Shown here one piece after another: positions 33,926-43,106 of a DNA stretch of 64,000 nt. The DNA is from Cryobacterium sp. HLT2-28 (GTDB lineage: Bacteria; Actinomycetota; Actinomycetes; Actinomycetales; Microbacteriaceae), in NCBI RefSeq assembly GCF_004402495.1, contig NZ_SOFH01000017.1, positions 89,460 through 153,459 of the forward strand, read 5' to 3'. The position numbers and the translations under genes are program-made. The stretch's first letter is position 1. Each line of letters starts with the position of its first letter. The notes beneath the pieces were generated by a model that searched no databases, was not told the origin of the DNA, and was given only the letters and a program-made list of their open reading frames with translations.

Positions 33926-35376
33926 CGCCGACCCCGCGTCACCAGGTCGGCCTGGAAAATTCCGGGCGACAGGGGGATGCCCATCTCGCGGAACTTGTCT
34001 GCGAATCGAGGCCTCACCCCGGTCGCTGCCGCATGGCCTAGGACGCGGCCGTCCTCATCGACTCCGGCGGAGAAGTCGAACACGAAGGCATCCTGCAGCG
34101 TCACGATATCACCCTCCATGCCCTGCACCTCGGTCACGTGCGTGATCCGGCGGGTGCCGTCTCTCAGTCGGCTGATCTGCACGATCACGTCAATGGCCGA
34201 CGAGATCTGCTCCCGGATGGCCCGCAACGGGAGGTCCATCCCGGCCATCAGGACCAGCGTTTCAAGCCTCGAGATCGCATCCCTGGGCGAGTTGGAGTGC
34301 ACCGTCGAAATGGATCCCTCGTGGCCGGTGTTCATGGCCTGGAGCATGTCGAGGCTCTCCCCGCCGCGGCACTCGCCGATCACGATGCGGTCTGGACGCA
34401 TCCGGAGCGAGTTCCGCACCAGGTCGCGAATGGTCACCTCACCCTTGCCCTCGATATTGGCCGGCCTGGATTCGAGCCGGATGACGTGATCCTGCTGCAG
34501 TTGGAGCTCGACGGCATCCTCAATGGTGATGATGCGCTCATTGGCGGGGATGAATCCGGAGAGCACGTTCAGCAGCGTCGTCTTCCCGGTGCCGGTGCCG
34601 CCCGAGACGATGATGTTGAGCCGGGCGTTCACGCACGCCTCGAGGACTTCGGCTATCCCCGGGCTCAACGTGCCGAGCCTGATCAAGTCGGCGGCGGTGA
34701 GTGGTTCGCGCGCGAATTTGCGAATTGTGAGAGAGGATCCGTCGACCGCGAGCGGAGGGATGATGGCGTTCACCCGCGACCCGTCGGCCAGGCGGGCATC
34801 GACCAGGGGTGAGGACTCGTCGATCCGACGACCGACCTTGGCAACGATCCGCTCGATGACCCGCCGGAGCTGGGCTTCACTGGTGAAGCTGGCGTCGCTG
34901 AGGGTCAGCTGGCCGTGGCGCTCGACGAAGATCTGTTCGTGGCCGTTGACCATGATCTCGGTCACGCTCTCGTCGCCCAGCAGGCGCTCGAGCGGACCGT
35001 ATCCGAGCACGTCGGCGCCGATCTCAGCGATGAGCCTGTTTCGCTCCACTGGGCTGAGGGGAACCTGCTCGGCGGAGACGATCTTCACCAGTTCAACCCT
35101 GGCGAGGGCATGCAGCTGCTCCTCGTCGAGACTCGAATCGGTGAGCCGTGTGCCGATCCGGCCAAAGAGTTCCTGGGCCGCCCGCTCCTTGAGCTCGGCG
35201 AGGGGATCGACCGGGGCGACCACCGCCGTGGGAAGCGGGAACGGCCCCGGATCGGCGGGTCTTGCCCTGTCCGCCTCGGAATCCCCTTCCGCCGCCGGGA
35301 GGGTGCCGCCTCTCTTGACGGAGGAAGGCGGGGAACCAGCGCCTCGCGCTGCGTCCACTCTTTCGTTCAGTTTCAT
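33922..35376 (-). CDS. cpaF: Tad pilus assembly ATPase CpaF/TadA
   Basis: A 484-residue type II/IV secretion hexameric ATPase. The N-terminal domain includes YGPLERLLGDESVTEIMVNG; the core has Walker A IIVSGGTGTGKTTLLNVLSG, an Asp box (ITIEDAVELQLQQDHVIRLE), Walker B RPDRIVIGECRGGESLDML and the His box NTGHEGSISTVHSNSPRDAI. It powers pilin extension. ATG 35376 overlaps the cpaE stop; the longer frame to 35712 runs inside cpaE and is not used. Residues 1-70 form a variable acidic leader. Confidence 0.93.
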   Translation of the reverse strand: MKLNERVDAARGAGSPPSSVKRGGTLPAAEGDSEADRARPADPGPFPLPTAVVAPVDPLAELKERAAQELFGRIGTRLTDSSLDEEQLHALARVELVKIVSAEQVPLSPVERNRLIAEIGADVLGYGPLERLLGDESVTEIMVNGHEQIFVERHGQLTLSDASFTSEAQLRRVIERIVAKVGRRIDESSPLVDARLADGSRVNAIIPPLAVDGSSLTIRKFAREPLTAADLIRLGTLSPGIAEVLEACVNARLNIIVSGGTGTGKTTLLNVLSGFIPANERIITIEDAVELQLQQDHVIRLESRPANIEGKGEVTIRDLVRNSLRMRPDRIVIGECRGGESLDMLQAMNTGHEGSISTVHSNSPRDAISRLETLVLMAGMDLPLRAIREQISSAIDVIVQISRLRDGTRRITHVTEVQGMEGDIVTLQDAFVFDFSAGVDEDGRVLGHAAATGVRPRFADKFREMGIPLSPGIFQADLVTRGRR

Positions 35377-36698
35377 GCGACAACCACCCTTCGATGCAGA
35401 TGACCACGTTTCAGAAAAGCGCTGGGCTCGAACCGGTGCACCAGGGCCGTGAGGGCCTTCGACGCGGGGCTTCTCCCCTTGGCCTGGAGGACGGGAATGC
35501 CGCGGTTGGTCGACAGCGCGACGAGGATGGAGCGCGGAATGGCCACGTCGACGGGGACTCCGATCGTCGCCTCGATGTCGCGCACGCTGAGCCCGCTCGT
35601 GCGGTCGGCCAGGTTCAGCACCACGTGCCGAACGGGAGGCAACATGCCGATGCTGGCGAGCACCGCCAGCTCCTTGCGCAGTCCGCGCGCGCTGGGCACC
35701 GACATATCGCACAGGAACACGGCGTCCGTTGCCAGTTCGAGAGCGGCGAGCGCATGGTCCCCCAGCCCGGGGGCCGTGTCGACGATGACGAACCGGAAGA
35801 TGGACGAGAGCTGCCGAAGCAGGTGGCTGAGCTGATCCCCGGTGACCCGGTCGCCCTCGGCCGGGAGGTCCGCGCCGCAGACGGTGTAGAAGCCGCTCGG
35901 GTGAGCGGTGAGGAGGGTCTTCATCACCAGGGTGTCCTCCGGGGCGACGCCCGTGACCAGGTCCGGCAGGGTGTGCGTGGGGGCCAGCGACAGGGCCGTG
36001 GCGACATCCCCGAACTGCGTGTCGGCATCCACGATCACGACCGACAACGGCGCCAGTTTGGCGAGGCCGACCGCCAGGTTGGTGGCGACCGTGGTCTTGC
36101 CGAGGCCGCCCTTGGGCGCCACCACCGCGATGATCTGGCTGCGCACACCGTCCGGCGCCGGCACGGTGTCGACGGCGGCCTGCCCGAGGTCCCAGGGGAC
36201 GAACGATTCGGGCTCCCCGGCGGGCTCATGGAGAAACTCGGGCTCGAGGACAGGAACCAGCGCAGGTTCAAGCACGGGTTCGAGTTCCACCACGGATGCC
36301 AGAACCTCGCCGTACATCGGGGCCGGCCGGCCGAGCCGGCTCGCCTGGCCGCCGGCAGAGACGACGGCCGTGCGCTCCGCGCTCCGGCTCAGTACCGGGT
36401 GAACGGTCCCTTCGGCCACCCAGCCGTTCCGCGGGCCTCGGTTCTCGCCAACGGTCACGATGCCGATGCCCGGGTAGAGCCTGGTCAGGCCCGCCGAGAG
36501 TTCCCGCACCCCGTCCCGGGAGAGGAACGAACCCAGAAGCGCCGTGTCGGGTCGGTCTGCCGCCACCAACCGGCCGAGGAGCGCCGATGGGCCGAAGGCC
36601 AGAGACCGTCCCCTCACGAGGCGGAGGGCGCGTCCGAGGAGGACGTTCAACCGGGTTTCGAAGTCATGGCTGTGGCCGACGAGGAGCAGGCGGCTCAT
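35373..36698 (-). CDS. cpaE: Tad locus MinD/ParA-like ATPase CpaE/TadZ
   Basis: A 441-residue protein. Residues 1-165 are a receiver-like/atypical domain starting RLLLVGHSHDFETRLNVLLG; the ATPase half begins IIAVVAPKGGLGKTTVATNL, a deviant Walker A (KGGxGKT), followed by VVIVDADTQFGDVATALSL and VIVDTAPGLGDHALAALELA. CpaE homologues place the pilus machine at a cell site. The ATG overlaps the cpaB stop by 4 bp. Confidence 0.88.
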   Translation of the reverse strand: MSRLLLVGHSHDFETRLNVLLGRALRLVRGRSLAFGPSALLGRLVAADRPDTALLGSFLSRDGVRELSAGLTRLYPGIGIVTVGENRGPRNGWVAEGTVHPVLSRSAERTAVVSAGGQASRLGRPAPMYGEVLASVVELEPVLEPALVPVLEPEFLHEPAGEPESFVPWDLGQAAVDTVPAPDGVRSQIIAVVAPKGGLGKTTVATNLAVGLAKLAPLSVVIVDADTQFGDVATALSLAPTHTLPDLVTGVAPEDTLVMKTLLTAHPSGFYTVCGADLPAEGDRVTGDQLSHLLRQLSSIFRFVIVDTAPGLGDHALAALELATDAVFLCDMSVPSARGLRKELAVLASIGMLPPVRHVVLNLADRTSGLSVRDIEATIGVPVDVAIPRSILVALSTNRGIPVLQAKGRSPASKALTALVHRFEPSAFLKRGHLHRRVVVA

Positions 36699-37432
36699 CG
36701 GAACACCGCATTCCCATCAACGACGCCCGCGGCGGTCTCATCCGCTGTCTTGGGTTCGACAGTGAGCCATACGGTTCCGAATTTCTGTCCCCAAACGAGC
36801 TTCTCGATGTCGGGCGTGGTGCGGGCGAGTGTGATCATGATCACGCTGACCGGTTCGGTCGGCGCGTCGGCGCCCTTCGCGGCCGGTGTCGTGGAGCCCT
36901 TCTGAACGGCGGTGACCAGGACCTTGTGGAAGACCTGCTTGGCCAGCGACACCTCCTCCGAGGCGCCGGCGACCTTCAGCGTTGCCGCGATGACGACACC
37001 AACGGTGTCGCCCGCTGTCACGGTGCCCCCGACGACCTGCTCAACGGGGAGCGCAATGGTGACCGTCTGCATGCCGTCGGGCAGCGCGATTTCGCCGCGG
37101 GTGGCCAGTTCGGCGGCACTCACCCAGCGCGACGCGAGGAGTTGCTCACCCGGCTTCAGCGCCGTGTCCGCGACTGTCCCGCTGAGTTTGCCCAGTTTCG
37201 TGACGCGTCCAGGTACTGCCGCGATCGCCGGAATCTGTTTCACCGTGATGAACGAACCGATGGACTCCGCGGCCGTGCCTGCGGGGATCTCCTGGGAGAC
37301 CACGTAGACCGGCACGAACGCGGCACCGTCCGCCGCTCGGGCGTCAGCGCCGCCGACATACCCCGTGAGGACTACCGTGCCGGCCACGGCCAGGACGATC
37401 GCCAGGATCGCGCCGATGAGTCGAGTTTTCAT
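36695..37432 (-). CDS. cpaB: Flp pilus assembly protein CpaB (SAF-domain)
   Basis: A 245-residue exported protein. KTRLIGAILAIVLAVAGTVV is the signal/anchor helix; then the SAF domain (FVPVYVVSQEIPAGTAAESI onward, with LKPGEQLLASRWV) and the CpaB C-terminal domain (VTIALPVEQVVGGTVTAGDT, VGVVIAATL). In Gram-positive tad loci no secretin is present and CpaB probably works between membrane and wall. ATG 37432 is preferred since the longer frame enters the upstream gene. Confidence 0.88.
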   Translation of the reverse strand: MKTRLIGAILAIVLAVAGTVVLTGYVGGADARAADGAAFVPVYVVSQEIPAGTAAESIGSFITVKQIPAIAAVPGRVTKLGKLSGTVADTALKPGEQLLASRWVSAAELATRGEIALPDGMQTVTIALPVEQVVGGTVTAGDTVGVVIAATLKVAGASEEVSLAKQVFHKVLVTAVQKGSTTPAAKGADAPTEPVSVIMITLARTTPDIEKLVWGQKFGTVWLTVEPKTADETAAGVVDGNAVFR

Positions 37433-37440
37433 GTCATCTC

Positions 37441-38436
37441 CTACTTGATCAATGTGACGATGGTGTCGTTGAGGTCCGGACCGCCGGGCCCGAAGGCGTT
37501 GTCGATGGAGACCCATTTGGTGAACGTGCCCTGAATGCCTCGCCAACTGCCGTTCGGGCAGGTGAGACCGCTCGCGCAGACCGGAGCGAGCGGGTCGAGC
37601 ACCTGAGCGGAGGGGAACTTCCATCCGGTGATGGTGAAACCGGCGAAGGCATAGATGCGGTACCTGGCGTTGGTGCCGGCGCCCTGGGTGAGGTCATAGA
37701 TCGGGATGAGCACCGTTTTGCCCAGGAGACTCGGCAGTTGGGACTTGCAAGCACTCGGCGCGTCCCCTCCCGGATCGCTGTCGACCCAGAGCTCTCCGGC
37801 GGCGTTGAGGTTCAAACTGAGGTTGATGGTTGCCTCGCACGGGGCCGTGGTGTTGTCGAGCCAGCCGAAGCCGCCGGGGATGATCTCCGTCGAGGGGGAG
37901 TGTTTGCAGGTCTTGTTGGTGTCGGTCCGGATGGTCACGTGGTTGCCCGAGGCCGCCAGAGACTCCTGGAACTCGCACCAGGAGAGCGCGAGCGCCAGCA
38001 CGGGTCCAGACCCCACACCACCCCATTGCGCTGTGGCCGCTGCCCCCACAGTGGACGGCGGGATTCCGAGTATCGCCGCGAATGGGTGGCTGATCGCGGG
38101 CGCATTCGTGCCGGCCACGCGCGTGCTGGACCTGACGGTGACCTGGCGGCTGACGGATAGATCCGGGGTGAGCACGTTGGCGGCGCCGTCATTGGCGTTG
38201 CCGTTGGTGTAACTCGCGGCCAGGCCGACCGGGTTGCTGCAGACACCGTCGGAGCAATCCTTTGCGATCGCGAGAGCCGCGGCATCCGCCCCGTTTTGAA
38301 GCTGCCCACGTTCCGCATAGAGGGCTCCGACATCGATCGCGAATCCCACGATCCCGATCAGCGGCACCAGCAGGAAGGCGAGCATCACGGCGCTGGCCCC
38401 GTGGTCGGAGCGGAGTCGAGATTTCATCCACCGCAT
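37441..38436 (-). CDS. TadG-like protein with N-terminal Tad (Flp-like) helix
   Basis: A 331-residue envelope protein. RSDHGASAVMLAFLLVPLIG then IVGFAIDVGALYAERGQLQN is the Tad_N prepilin-like helix; the rest is an extracytosolic domain rich in Gly, Ser, Asn and with scattered Cys (KDCSDGVCSNP, TNKTCKHSP, ASGLTCPNGSW) that could form disulfides. TadG-type proteins are minor pseudopilins or adaptors. Its start overlaps the TadE-like gene by 13 bp. ATG 38436 or 38427 are both possible. Confidence 0.8.
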   Translation of the reverse strand: MRWMKSRLRSDHGASAVMLAFLLVPLIGIVGFAIDVGALYAERGQLQNGADAAALAIAKDCSDGVCSNPVGLAASYTNGNANDGAANVLTPDLSVSRQVTVRSSTRVAGTNAPAISHPFAAILGIPPSTVGAAATAQWGGVGSGPVLALALSWCEFQESLAASGNHVTIRTDTNKTCKHSPSTEIIPGGFGWLDNTTAPCEATINLSLNLNAAGELWVDSDPGGDAPSACKSQLPSLLGKTVLIPIYDLTQGAGTNARYRIYAFAGFTITGWKFPSAQVLDPLAPVCASGLTCPNGSWRGIQGTFTKWVSIDNAFGPGGPDLNDTIVTLIK

Positions 38437-38813
38437 TGCATGACCCCCTTGCCGGTCAGAGGAATGCTCGCGCCGAAGAATCCCGTGACGAACGCGACGG
38501 TGTAGTGCGTTGTCACGGTGACACTCGAACCACCCACGCACGTGCCGGGGCTGACGTCGACGCCGGCCAGGGCGAGCAGCGGGCTGAGTGAGGGTGCCGC
38601 GTTCTGCGCGGCGACCTTGGCGTTGGCCGCATTGTTGTGAATGGCCATGTACCGGGCTCCCTCACGAGCGGCGTTGGTGATGGAGATCTGGGCGTTGAAG
38701 ACAAGGCCGAACTCGATGACGCCGAACACCAGGATGACGAGAATCGGGAGGATGAGCGCGAACTCGATCGCTGCCGCGCCGCGTTCGCCTGCCGTGCTGC
38801 GCCTGCGCATCAT
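38424..38813 (-). CDS. tadE: TadE-like minor pseudopilin
   Basis: A 129-residue protein whose helix RGAAAIEFALILPILVILVF follows a short basic leader; Gly-Ala with Glu at position +5 is the prepilin pattern used by the A24 peptidase. AQISITNAAREGARYMAIHN is the conserved TadE tail of that domain; two Cys lie in the C-terminal half. ATG ATG at 38813/38810. The long upstream reading frame to 39530 reads through the pilin genes in another frame and is rejected. Confidence 0.87.
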   Translation of the reverse strand: MMRRRSTAGERGAAAIEFALILPILVILVFGVIEFGLVFNAQISITNAAREGARYMAIHNNAANAKVAAQNAAPSLSPLLALAGVDVSPGTCVGGSSVTVTTHYTVAFVTGFFGASIPLTGKGVMQCGG

Positions 38814-38914
38814 CGGACTGCCTTTCGTTGTGGGCGGCGGCGGCTTCCTCGGGAAGCCGCCGCCACGGCACGAACCGGATCGACCGAATGGCCGACCGGA
38901 TGCTGCTGTCGGTG

Positions 38915-39100
38915 CTACGGCGCCAGTTTGGCTGCGACGAGGCCGAACTTGGCGTTGAGGTAGGTGCCGATCAGTCCGACGGCGGTCATGATGACGACCG
39001 CGATGAGCGAGACCATCAGGCCGTACTCCACCGCGGTGGCGCCTTCCTCGTCGGTGCGCATGCTGTTGATGAGGGCCTGGATTTTGGTGTAGAACTTCAT
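38915..39100 (-). CDS. flp: Flp/Fap-type pilin, copy 1
   Basis: A 61-residue major pilin: leader MKFYTKIQALINSMRTDEEG, cleavage after Gly20, mature start ATAVEYGLMVSLIAVVIMTA with Glu at +5 and Tyr at +6 as in all Flp pilins. ATG 39100. It differs from the upstream copy (39290-39475) at six positions, mainly near the C-terminus. The gene product forms the pilus filament after processing by the peptidase at 39969. Confidence 0.92.
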   Translation of the reverse strand: MKFYTKIQALINSMRTDEEGATAVEYGLMVSLIAVVIMTAVGLIGTYLNAKFGLVAAKLAP

Positions 39101-39289
39101 TTCGGGTTTCCGTTCTGTCAAGCCGGCCGGGTCGACCGTGCGTGGTGAGGTGATGCTGATGCCCGCGGGGTGTTCGCTCCTCCCAGGGCGGGCCTGACTG
39201 GTCTGGGGGAAGTTTGGGGGGGGTCTCGGCGGGCCTTCCTGAAGGCGGGAACGCCTCCGACCGAGCGCCGCCGGGCGCCGGGCTCGGAA

Positions 39290-39475
39290 CTAGGGACCGA
39301 TCTTGGCCGCGACGTCGCCGAACTTGGTGTTGAGGTAGGTGCCGATCAGTCCGACGGCGGTCATGATGACGACCGCGATGAGCGAGACCATCAGGCCGTA
39401 CTCCACGGCGGTGGCGCCCTCCTCGTCGGTGCGCATGCTGTTGATGACGGCCTGGATCCTGGTATAGAACTTCAT
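39290..39475 (-). CDS. flp: Flp/Fap-type pilin, copy 2
   Basis: A 61-residue pilin almost the same as copy 1: leader MKFYTRIQAVINSMRTDEEG and an identical hydrophobic helix; the C-terminus ends NTKFGDVAAKIGP against NAKFGLVAAKLAP. ATG 39475. First structural gene of the tad operon. The shared sequence runs past the coding part (upstream bases CGTTC..GGGTTTCC on the plus strand recur), so the two units arose by tandem duplication. Confidence 0.92.
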   Translation of the reverse strand: MKFYTRIQAVINSMRTDEEGATAVEYGLMVSLIAVVIMTAVGLIGTYLNTKFGDVAAKIGP

Positions 39476-39968
39476 CTCGGGTTTCCGTTCGGGTGGGCCG
39501 GCCGGTCTGGGTGACCAGGCGATTGACCACAAGCTACGTTCGTCGAGAAAACCTCACCACGCCCCAGTGCGGGGGCTCCCTGTCTGGGGGGTGGCTGAAT
39601 GTTTGCTGAAGATATTCTGAAAATTGCATGACAATCACTCGCGACTCGGGTCTGTCGCGAGTGCGGCCGTCATTCGGGTGAGGGCCGGTCAGTTCGAGTG
39701 GCTCAGGCGAGCGCGTTGAATGGGCCTCCCGGCATACCGGCTGGACGAGGGTTCAGAACGGAGTCGGGCGGAAAGCCGCCGGAGTCACGTGATCGGGGCC
39801 GCGGACAATCGGGCAAGGGTGCAGAAAAAGGGTGCACAAGCGCTCCTCGGGTGAAGCGAACTCGCCATCGGGTTGGCGACACCACCACCGTAGACCGATC
39901 ACACCAGCGGACCGCCCCCCGTGCTGGGGGTTTTTCGGCGCACATGAGGAAAAGTCTTCAACCGGGTT
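39476..39968. other. Intergenic region between prepilin peptidase and pilin genes
   Basis: No gene supported in about 490 bp. An AT-rich patch at 39600-39635 lies 125-160 bp upstream of the first pilin ATG and is the likely promoter area; no boxes are clear enough to name. A perfect hairpin (39636-39663) sits just upstream of it. Confidence 0.5.
39636..39663. repeat. 10-bp perfect inverted repeat upstream of the pilin genes
   Basis: CACTCGCGAC and GTCGCGAGTG flank an 8-base loop. It may stop transcripts from the prepilin peptidase gene or be a regulator site for the pilus operon; nothing in the sequence decides. Confidence 0.55.
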
Positions 39969-40601
39969 CTAGGCGAGGAGCACAGCCAGGAAGGCGCCGG
40001 CGAGCATGGACGGCCCGAACGGCAGGGAGCCCCGCAGGGTAATCCGGCGCCCCACCAGAGCCACAAGCGAGACCAGGCTGCCGATCAGGAACCCCCCGAA
40101 GGAACCGATGAGCACCGGGGACCAGCCCAGGTAGCCGAGGGCGAGGCCGATCACTGCGGCGAGTTTCACGTCGCCCATCCCGATGCCGCGGGGCGAGATC
40201 AGGGCCAGCACAAAGTAGAACACGAACAGTGCGGCACCGCCCGCGAAAGCCCCCAGGAGGGCCGACCACGACCCGGTTGCCGCAGCCGCGAGCATCAGCA
40301 GCACCGGCAGCACGAGTAGCGACGGATAGACGAGCGCATTGGGCAACCGCTTCTCAGCGAGGTCGACCACGCTGAGCACCACCGCGGTGAGGGCCAGGTA
40401 CAGGTACGCGGGCAGCTCCCAGCCCGGTCCGAACTTCCAGACGACCAGCGCGACGAGGGCACCTGTGGCCACGACGCCCCCGGCCCGGACAGGCCAGTCG
40501 AAGCGTCGACGAATACGCAGCATCCGTTCGGCGATGCTCACGAGCGGTAGCCCGAGGGCGCTGCCGATCACCCCGGCGACGATCGCGACCCAGGGCACCA
40601 C
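39969..40601 (-). CDS. A24 prepilin peptidase (TadV/CpaA-like)
   Basis: A 210-residue polytopic aspartic peptidase with about six helices. The two catalytic Asp are in VDLAEKRLPNALVYPS and GIGMGDVKLAAVIG (GxGD motif). It lacks the cytosolic Cys-rich methylase domain of PilD, as short actinobacterial forms do. It lies upstream of the Flp pilins on the same strand and would remove their 20-residue leaders. Confidence 0.88.
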   Translation of the reverse strand: MVPWVAIVAGVIGSALGLPLVSIAERMLRIRRRFDWPVRAGGVVATGALVALVVWKFGPGWELPAYLYLALTAVVLSVVDLAEKRLPNALVYPSLLVLPVLLMLAAAATGSWSALLGAFAGGAALFVFYFVLALISPRGIGMGDVKLAAVIGLALGYLGWSPVLIGSFGGFLIGSLVSLVALVGRRITLRGSLPFGPSMLAGAFLAVLLA

Positions 40602-40607
40602 GCGGGT

Positions 40608-41993
40608 CTACCCCTCGCCGCGGGAGATCTCGACCATCTCGCCGCGGGGAACGACCTTGATCCGCGCGCGCCCCTCGGCCATGCCCAGCGCGAGCTCCCG
40701 CTGGTCGAGGCGGTGCCAGCCGTCGAGGTTGGTGTACTCGATCCCGCGTTCGTCGAGCATCGCCAGCACGCTCTCCTCCGAGGGCTCGGCCGGGTGCCAC
40801 CAGTTGCCGAGGTCGTTGATCAGGTGCCGCACGGTCTCCATCGCGTCGGACTTGGTGTGGCCGATCAGGCCGACCGGGCCTCGCTTGATCCAGCCGGTCG
40901 CGTAGACGCCGTAGAGCTGCTGGTTGGCGCTGGCCGATCCGGAGTCCGGTTCGCCCTTCCAGAGCACCTGGCCCTCGCGGTTGGGGATGACGCCGCGCTT
41001 CTTGTCGAACGGCACACCGGGCAGCGGGGAGCCGAAGTAACCCACGGCGCGGTAGACCGCCTGCATCGGGAGCTCGCGGACCTCGCCGGTGCCGACGACC
41101 CCGCCGTGCCCGTCGGGCCTGGTGCGCTCGTACCGGATCGCGCCGACCCGGCCCGTGCCGTCGTCGACGACCTCGACCGGCTTGGCGAAGAAGTGCAGGT
41201 GCAGCCGGCGGCTGGCGGTGCCGGCCGGGCGTTCGCGCCACTTGTTCAGGACCTTGTCGATGACGAAGACCTGCTTGTTGCTGGCCACCGCGTCCCGTGC
41301 GGCGTCGTCGTAGTCGAAGTCCTCGTCGTAGACGACGATGTCGACGCCCGGCAGTTCGCCGAGTTCGCGCAGTTCGAGCGGGGTGAACTTGACCGAGGTC
41401 GGGCCTCTCCGGCCGAACACATGCACGTCGGTGACGGCGGACGCCTTGAGCCCCTCGTAGACGTTGGCCGGGATTTCCGTGGGCAGCAGGTCGTCCGCGT
41501 GCTTGGCGAGCATGCGCGAGACGTCCAGGGCCACGTTTCCGTTGCCGATGACCGCGACCTGCCTGGCCGTAAGCGGCCAGGTGCGCGGGTAGTCGGGGTG
41601 CCCATCGAACCAGCTGACGAACCGGGCGGCCCCGTAGGAGCCCTCCAGGTCGATCCCGGAGATCTTGAGGTCGGCGTCGCGCACGGCGCCGGTGGCGAAG
41701 ATGACCGCGTTGTAGTGCGTCTTCAGGTCGTCCATGGTGATGTCGACGCCGAACCGCACGTTTCCGAATACCCGGATATCGCCACGGTCGAGCACGTCGC
41801 GCAGCGCCGTGATGATGCCCTTGATCCGCGGGTGGTCGGGTGCGACGCCGTAGCGCACCAGACCGTAGGGTGCCGGGAGGTGGTCGAACAGGTCGATCGA
41901 CACCTCGAAATTCCGTTCGGCCTTGAGCAGGATGTCGGCGGCGTAGATGCCCGCAGGTCCCGCGCCGACAATGGCCAATCGCAACTTGGTCAT
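40608..41993 (-). CDS. fprA: Ferredoxin/adrenodoxin-type NADP+ reductase FprA
   Basis: A 461-residue flavoprotein with FAD fold LRLAIVGAGPAGIYAADILL, YGLVRYGVAPDHPRIKGI (the FprA-specific loop), NADP fold VAVIGNGNVALDVSRMLAKH and the late GLIGHTKSDAMETVRHLIND segment. It passes electrons between NADPH and ferredoxin. Stop is 6 bp before the prepilin peptidase start, and it is 10 bp behind the prenyl synthase gene, but a functional link to pili is unlikely. Confidence 0.92.
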   Translation of the reverse strand: MTKLRLAIVGAGPAGIYAADILLKAERNFEVSIDLFDHLPAPYGLVRYGVAPDHPRIKGIITALRDVLDRGDIRVFGNVRFGVDITMDDLKTHYNAVIFATGAVRDADLKISGIDLEGSYGAARFVSWFDGHPDYPRTWPLTARQVAVIGNGNVALDVSRMLAKHADDLLPTEIPANVYEGLKASAVTDVHVFGRRGPTSVKFTPLELRELGELPGVDIVVYDEDFDYDDAARDAVASNKQVFVIDKVLNKWRERPAGTASRRLHLHFFAKPVEVVDDGTGRVGAIRYERTRPDGHGGVVGTGEVRELPMQAVYRAVGYFGSPLPGVPFDKKRGVIPNREGQVLWKGEPDSGSASANQQLYGVYATGWIKRGPVGLIGHTKSDAMETVRHLINDLGNWWHPAEPSEESVLAMLDERGIEYTNLDGWHRLDQRELALGMAEGRARIKVVPRGEMVEISRGEG

Positions 41994-42003
41994 GGAAGCC
42001 TTT

Positions 42004-43074
42004 CTAACTGGATCGCTCGACGATCGTGTCCGCGAATCGCGTGAGCGCCTTCTTCACGGATCCGTCGGGCAGCGGGGAGAGCGCGGCGACGGCGTCGCGC
42101 GCCCAGCCGTGCGCCTCGGAGAGGGTCTGGGTCGTGACATCGTGCTCGCGGAGGGCGGCGATCGCCGAGTCCGCGGCATCGCCGGCAGCAGCGCCGGGGG
42201 CCATCACGTCGCGTTCGAGCCTGGCCAGCAGTGCGGCCGCGCCCGGGTCGCCTGGCGCGCGTTCCCGGAGCCGGAGCACCGGCAGGGTTGCCACGCCGGC
42301 GCGGAGGTCGGTGCCGGCGAACTTGCCCGTTTCCTCCGGCTGGGGTGACAGGTCGAGCACGTCGTCGATGAGCTGGAAGGCGACGCCGATCTTCTCACCG
42401 AACTGCACCACCGGCCGCTCGTAGTCGTCGGACGCGTCCGAGAAGATGACCCCGGCCTGGGCTGCGGCTGCGATCAGCGAACCGGTCTTGTCGGCGAGAA
42501 CCTGGATGTAGTGCTCCACCGGGTCTTCACCGTCGTGCGGCCCGACCGTCTCGTGCAGCTGGCCGAGCACGAGACGTTCGAAGGTGTCTGCCTGCAGGCG
42601 GATCGCCCGCTCGCCCAGCCGGGCCATCAACTGGCTGGCCCGCGCGAACAGGAGGTCTCCGGTGAGGATCGCAATGGAGTTTCCCCACACGGTCTGGGCG
42701 CTGGGCACCCCGCGGCGCTGGTGCGCGTCGTCCATCACGTCGTCGTGGTACAGCGAGGCCAGGTGGGTGATCTCGATCGCGGTGGCCGCGGTGACCACGT
42801 CGTCGAGCACGCCGCTGCCGAGGTGCGCGGTGAGCAGGGCGAGCATGGGGCGCACGCGCTTGCCGCCCGCGTTCAGGAGGTATCGGCTGGTGACGTTCGC
42901 GACCTCGTCGGCGAAGGTGACCTCGCCGAGCAGGCTTGCCTCGACCCGTTCGAGGCCGACGTCGATGCCGGTGGCGAGACCGCGGTCGCCTTTCGACGAG
43001 AAAATGCGATCACTGAGGCCCAACTGGCTCGTCACGGAAGAGCCGCGGCGGAACAGGGGCACGCTCGGTTTCAC
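42004..43074 (-). CDS. Long-chain trans-polyprenyl diphosphate synthase (menaquinone side chain)
   Basis: A 356-residue class I prenyltransferase. First Asp-rich motif in LASLYHDDVMDDAHQRRG, second in FQLIDDVLDLSPQ; GGKRVRPMLALLTAHLG binds the diphosphate, and DLLFARASQLMARLG is also typical. Product length (hepta- to deca-prenyl) cannot be read reliably. Its place directly next to menG supports a role in the isoprenoid tail of menaquinone. Confidence 0.88.
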   Translation of the reverse strand: MKPSVPLFRRGSSVTSQLGLSDRIFSSKGDRGLATGIDVGLERVEASLLGEVTFADEVANVTSRYLLNAGGKRVRPMLALLTAHLGSGVLDDVVTAATAIEITHLASLYHDDVMDDAHQRRGVPSAQTVWGNSIAILTGDLLFARASQLMARLGERAIRLQADTFERLVLGQLHETVGPHDGEDPVEHYIQVLADKTGSLIAAAAQAGVIFSDASDDYERPVVQFGEKIGVAFQLIDDVLDLSPQPEETGKFAGTDLRAGVATLPVLRLRERAPGDPGAAALLARLERDVMAPGAAAGDAADSAIAALREHDVTTQTLSEAHGWARDAVAALSPLPDGSVKKALTRFADTIVERSS

Positions 43075-43106
43075 TCGGTCAGCCTATCGATCGGAACTGG
43101 GAGGAC

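Noticed and set aside
33922..35712. Long start for CpaF at 35712
   Set aside because: The extra 112 codons lie inside cpaE in another frame; ATG 35376 with ATGA overlap fits the operon.
38424..39530. 368-codon frame running from the second pilin into tadE
   Set aside because: It passes the two pilin genes in a wrong frame; only its last 129 codons (TadE) are real.
39916..39935. CCCCC-GTGCT-GGGGG hairpin followed by TTTTT on the plus strand
   Set aside because: It looks like an intrinsic terminator, but no plus-strand gene leads into it and the stem is only five pairs of a simple run.
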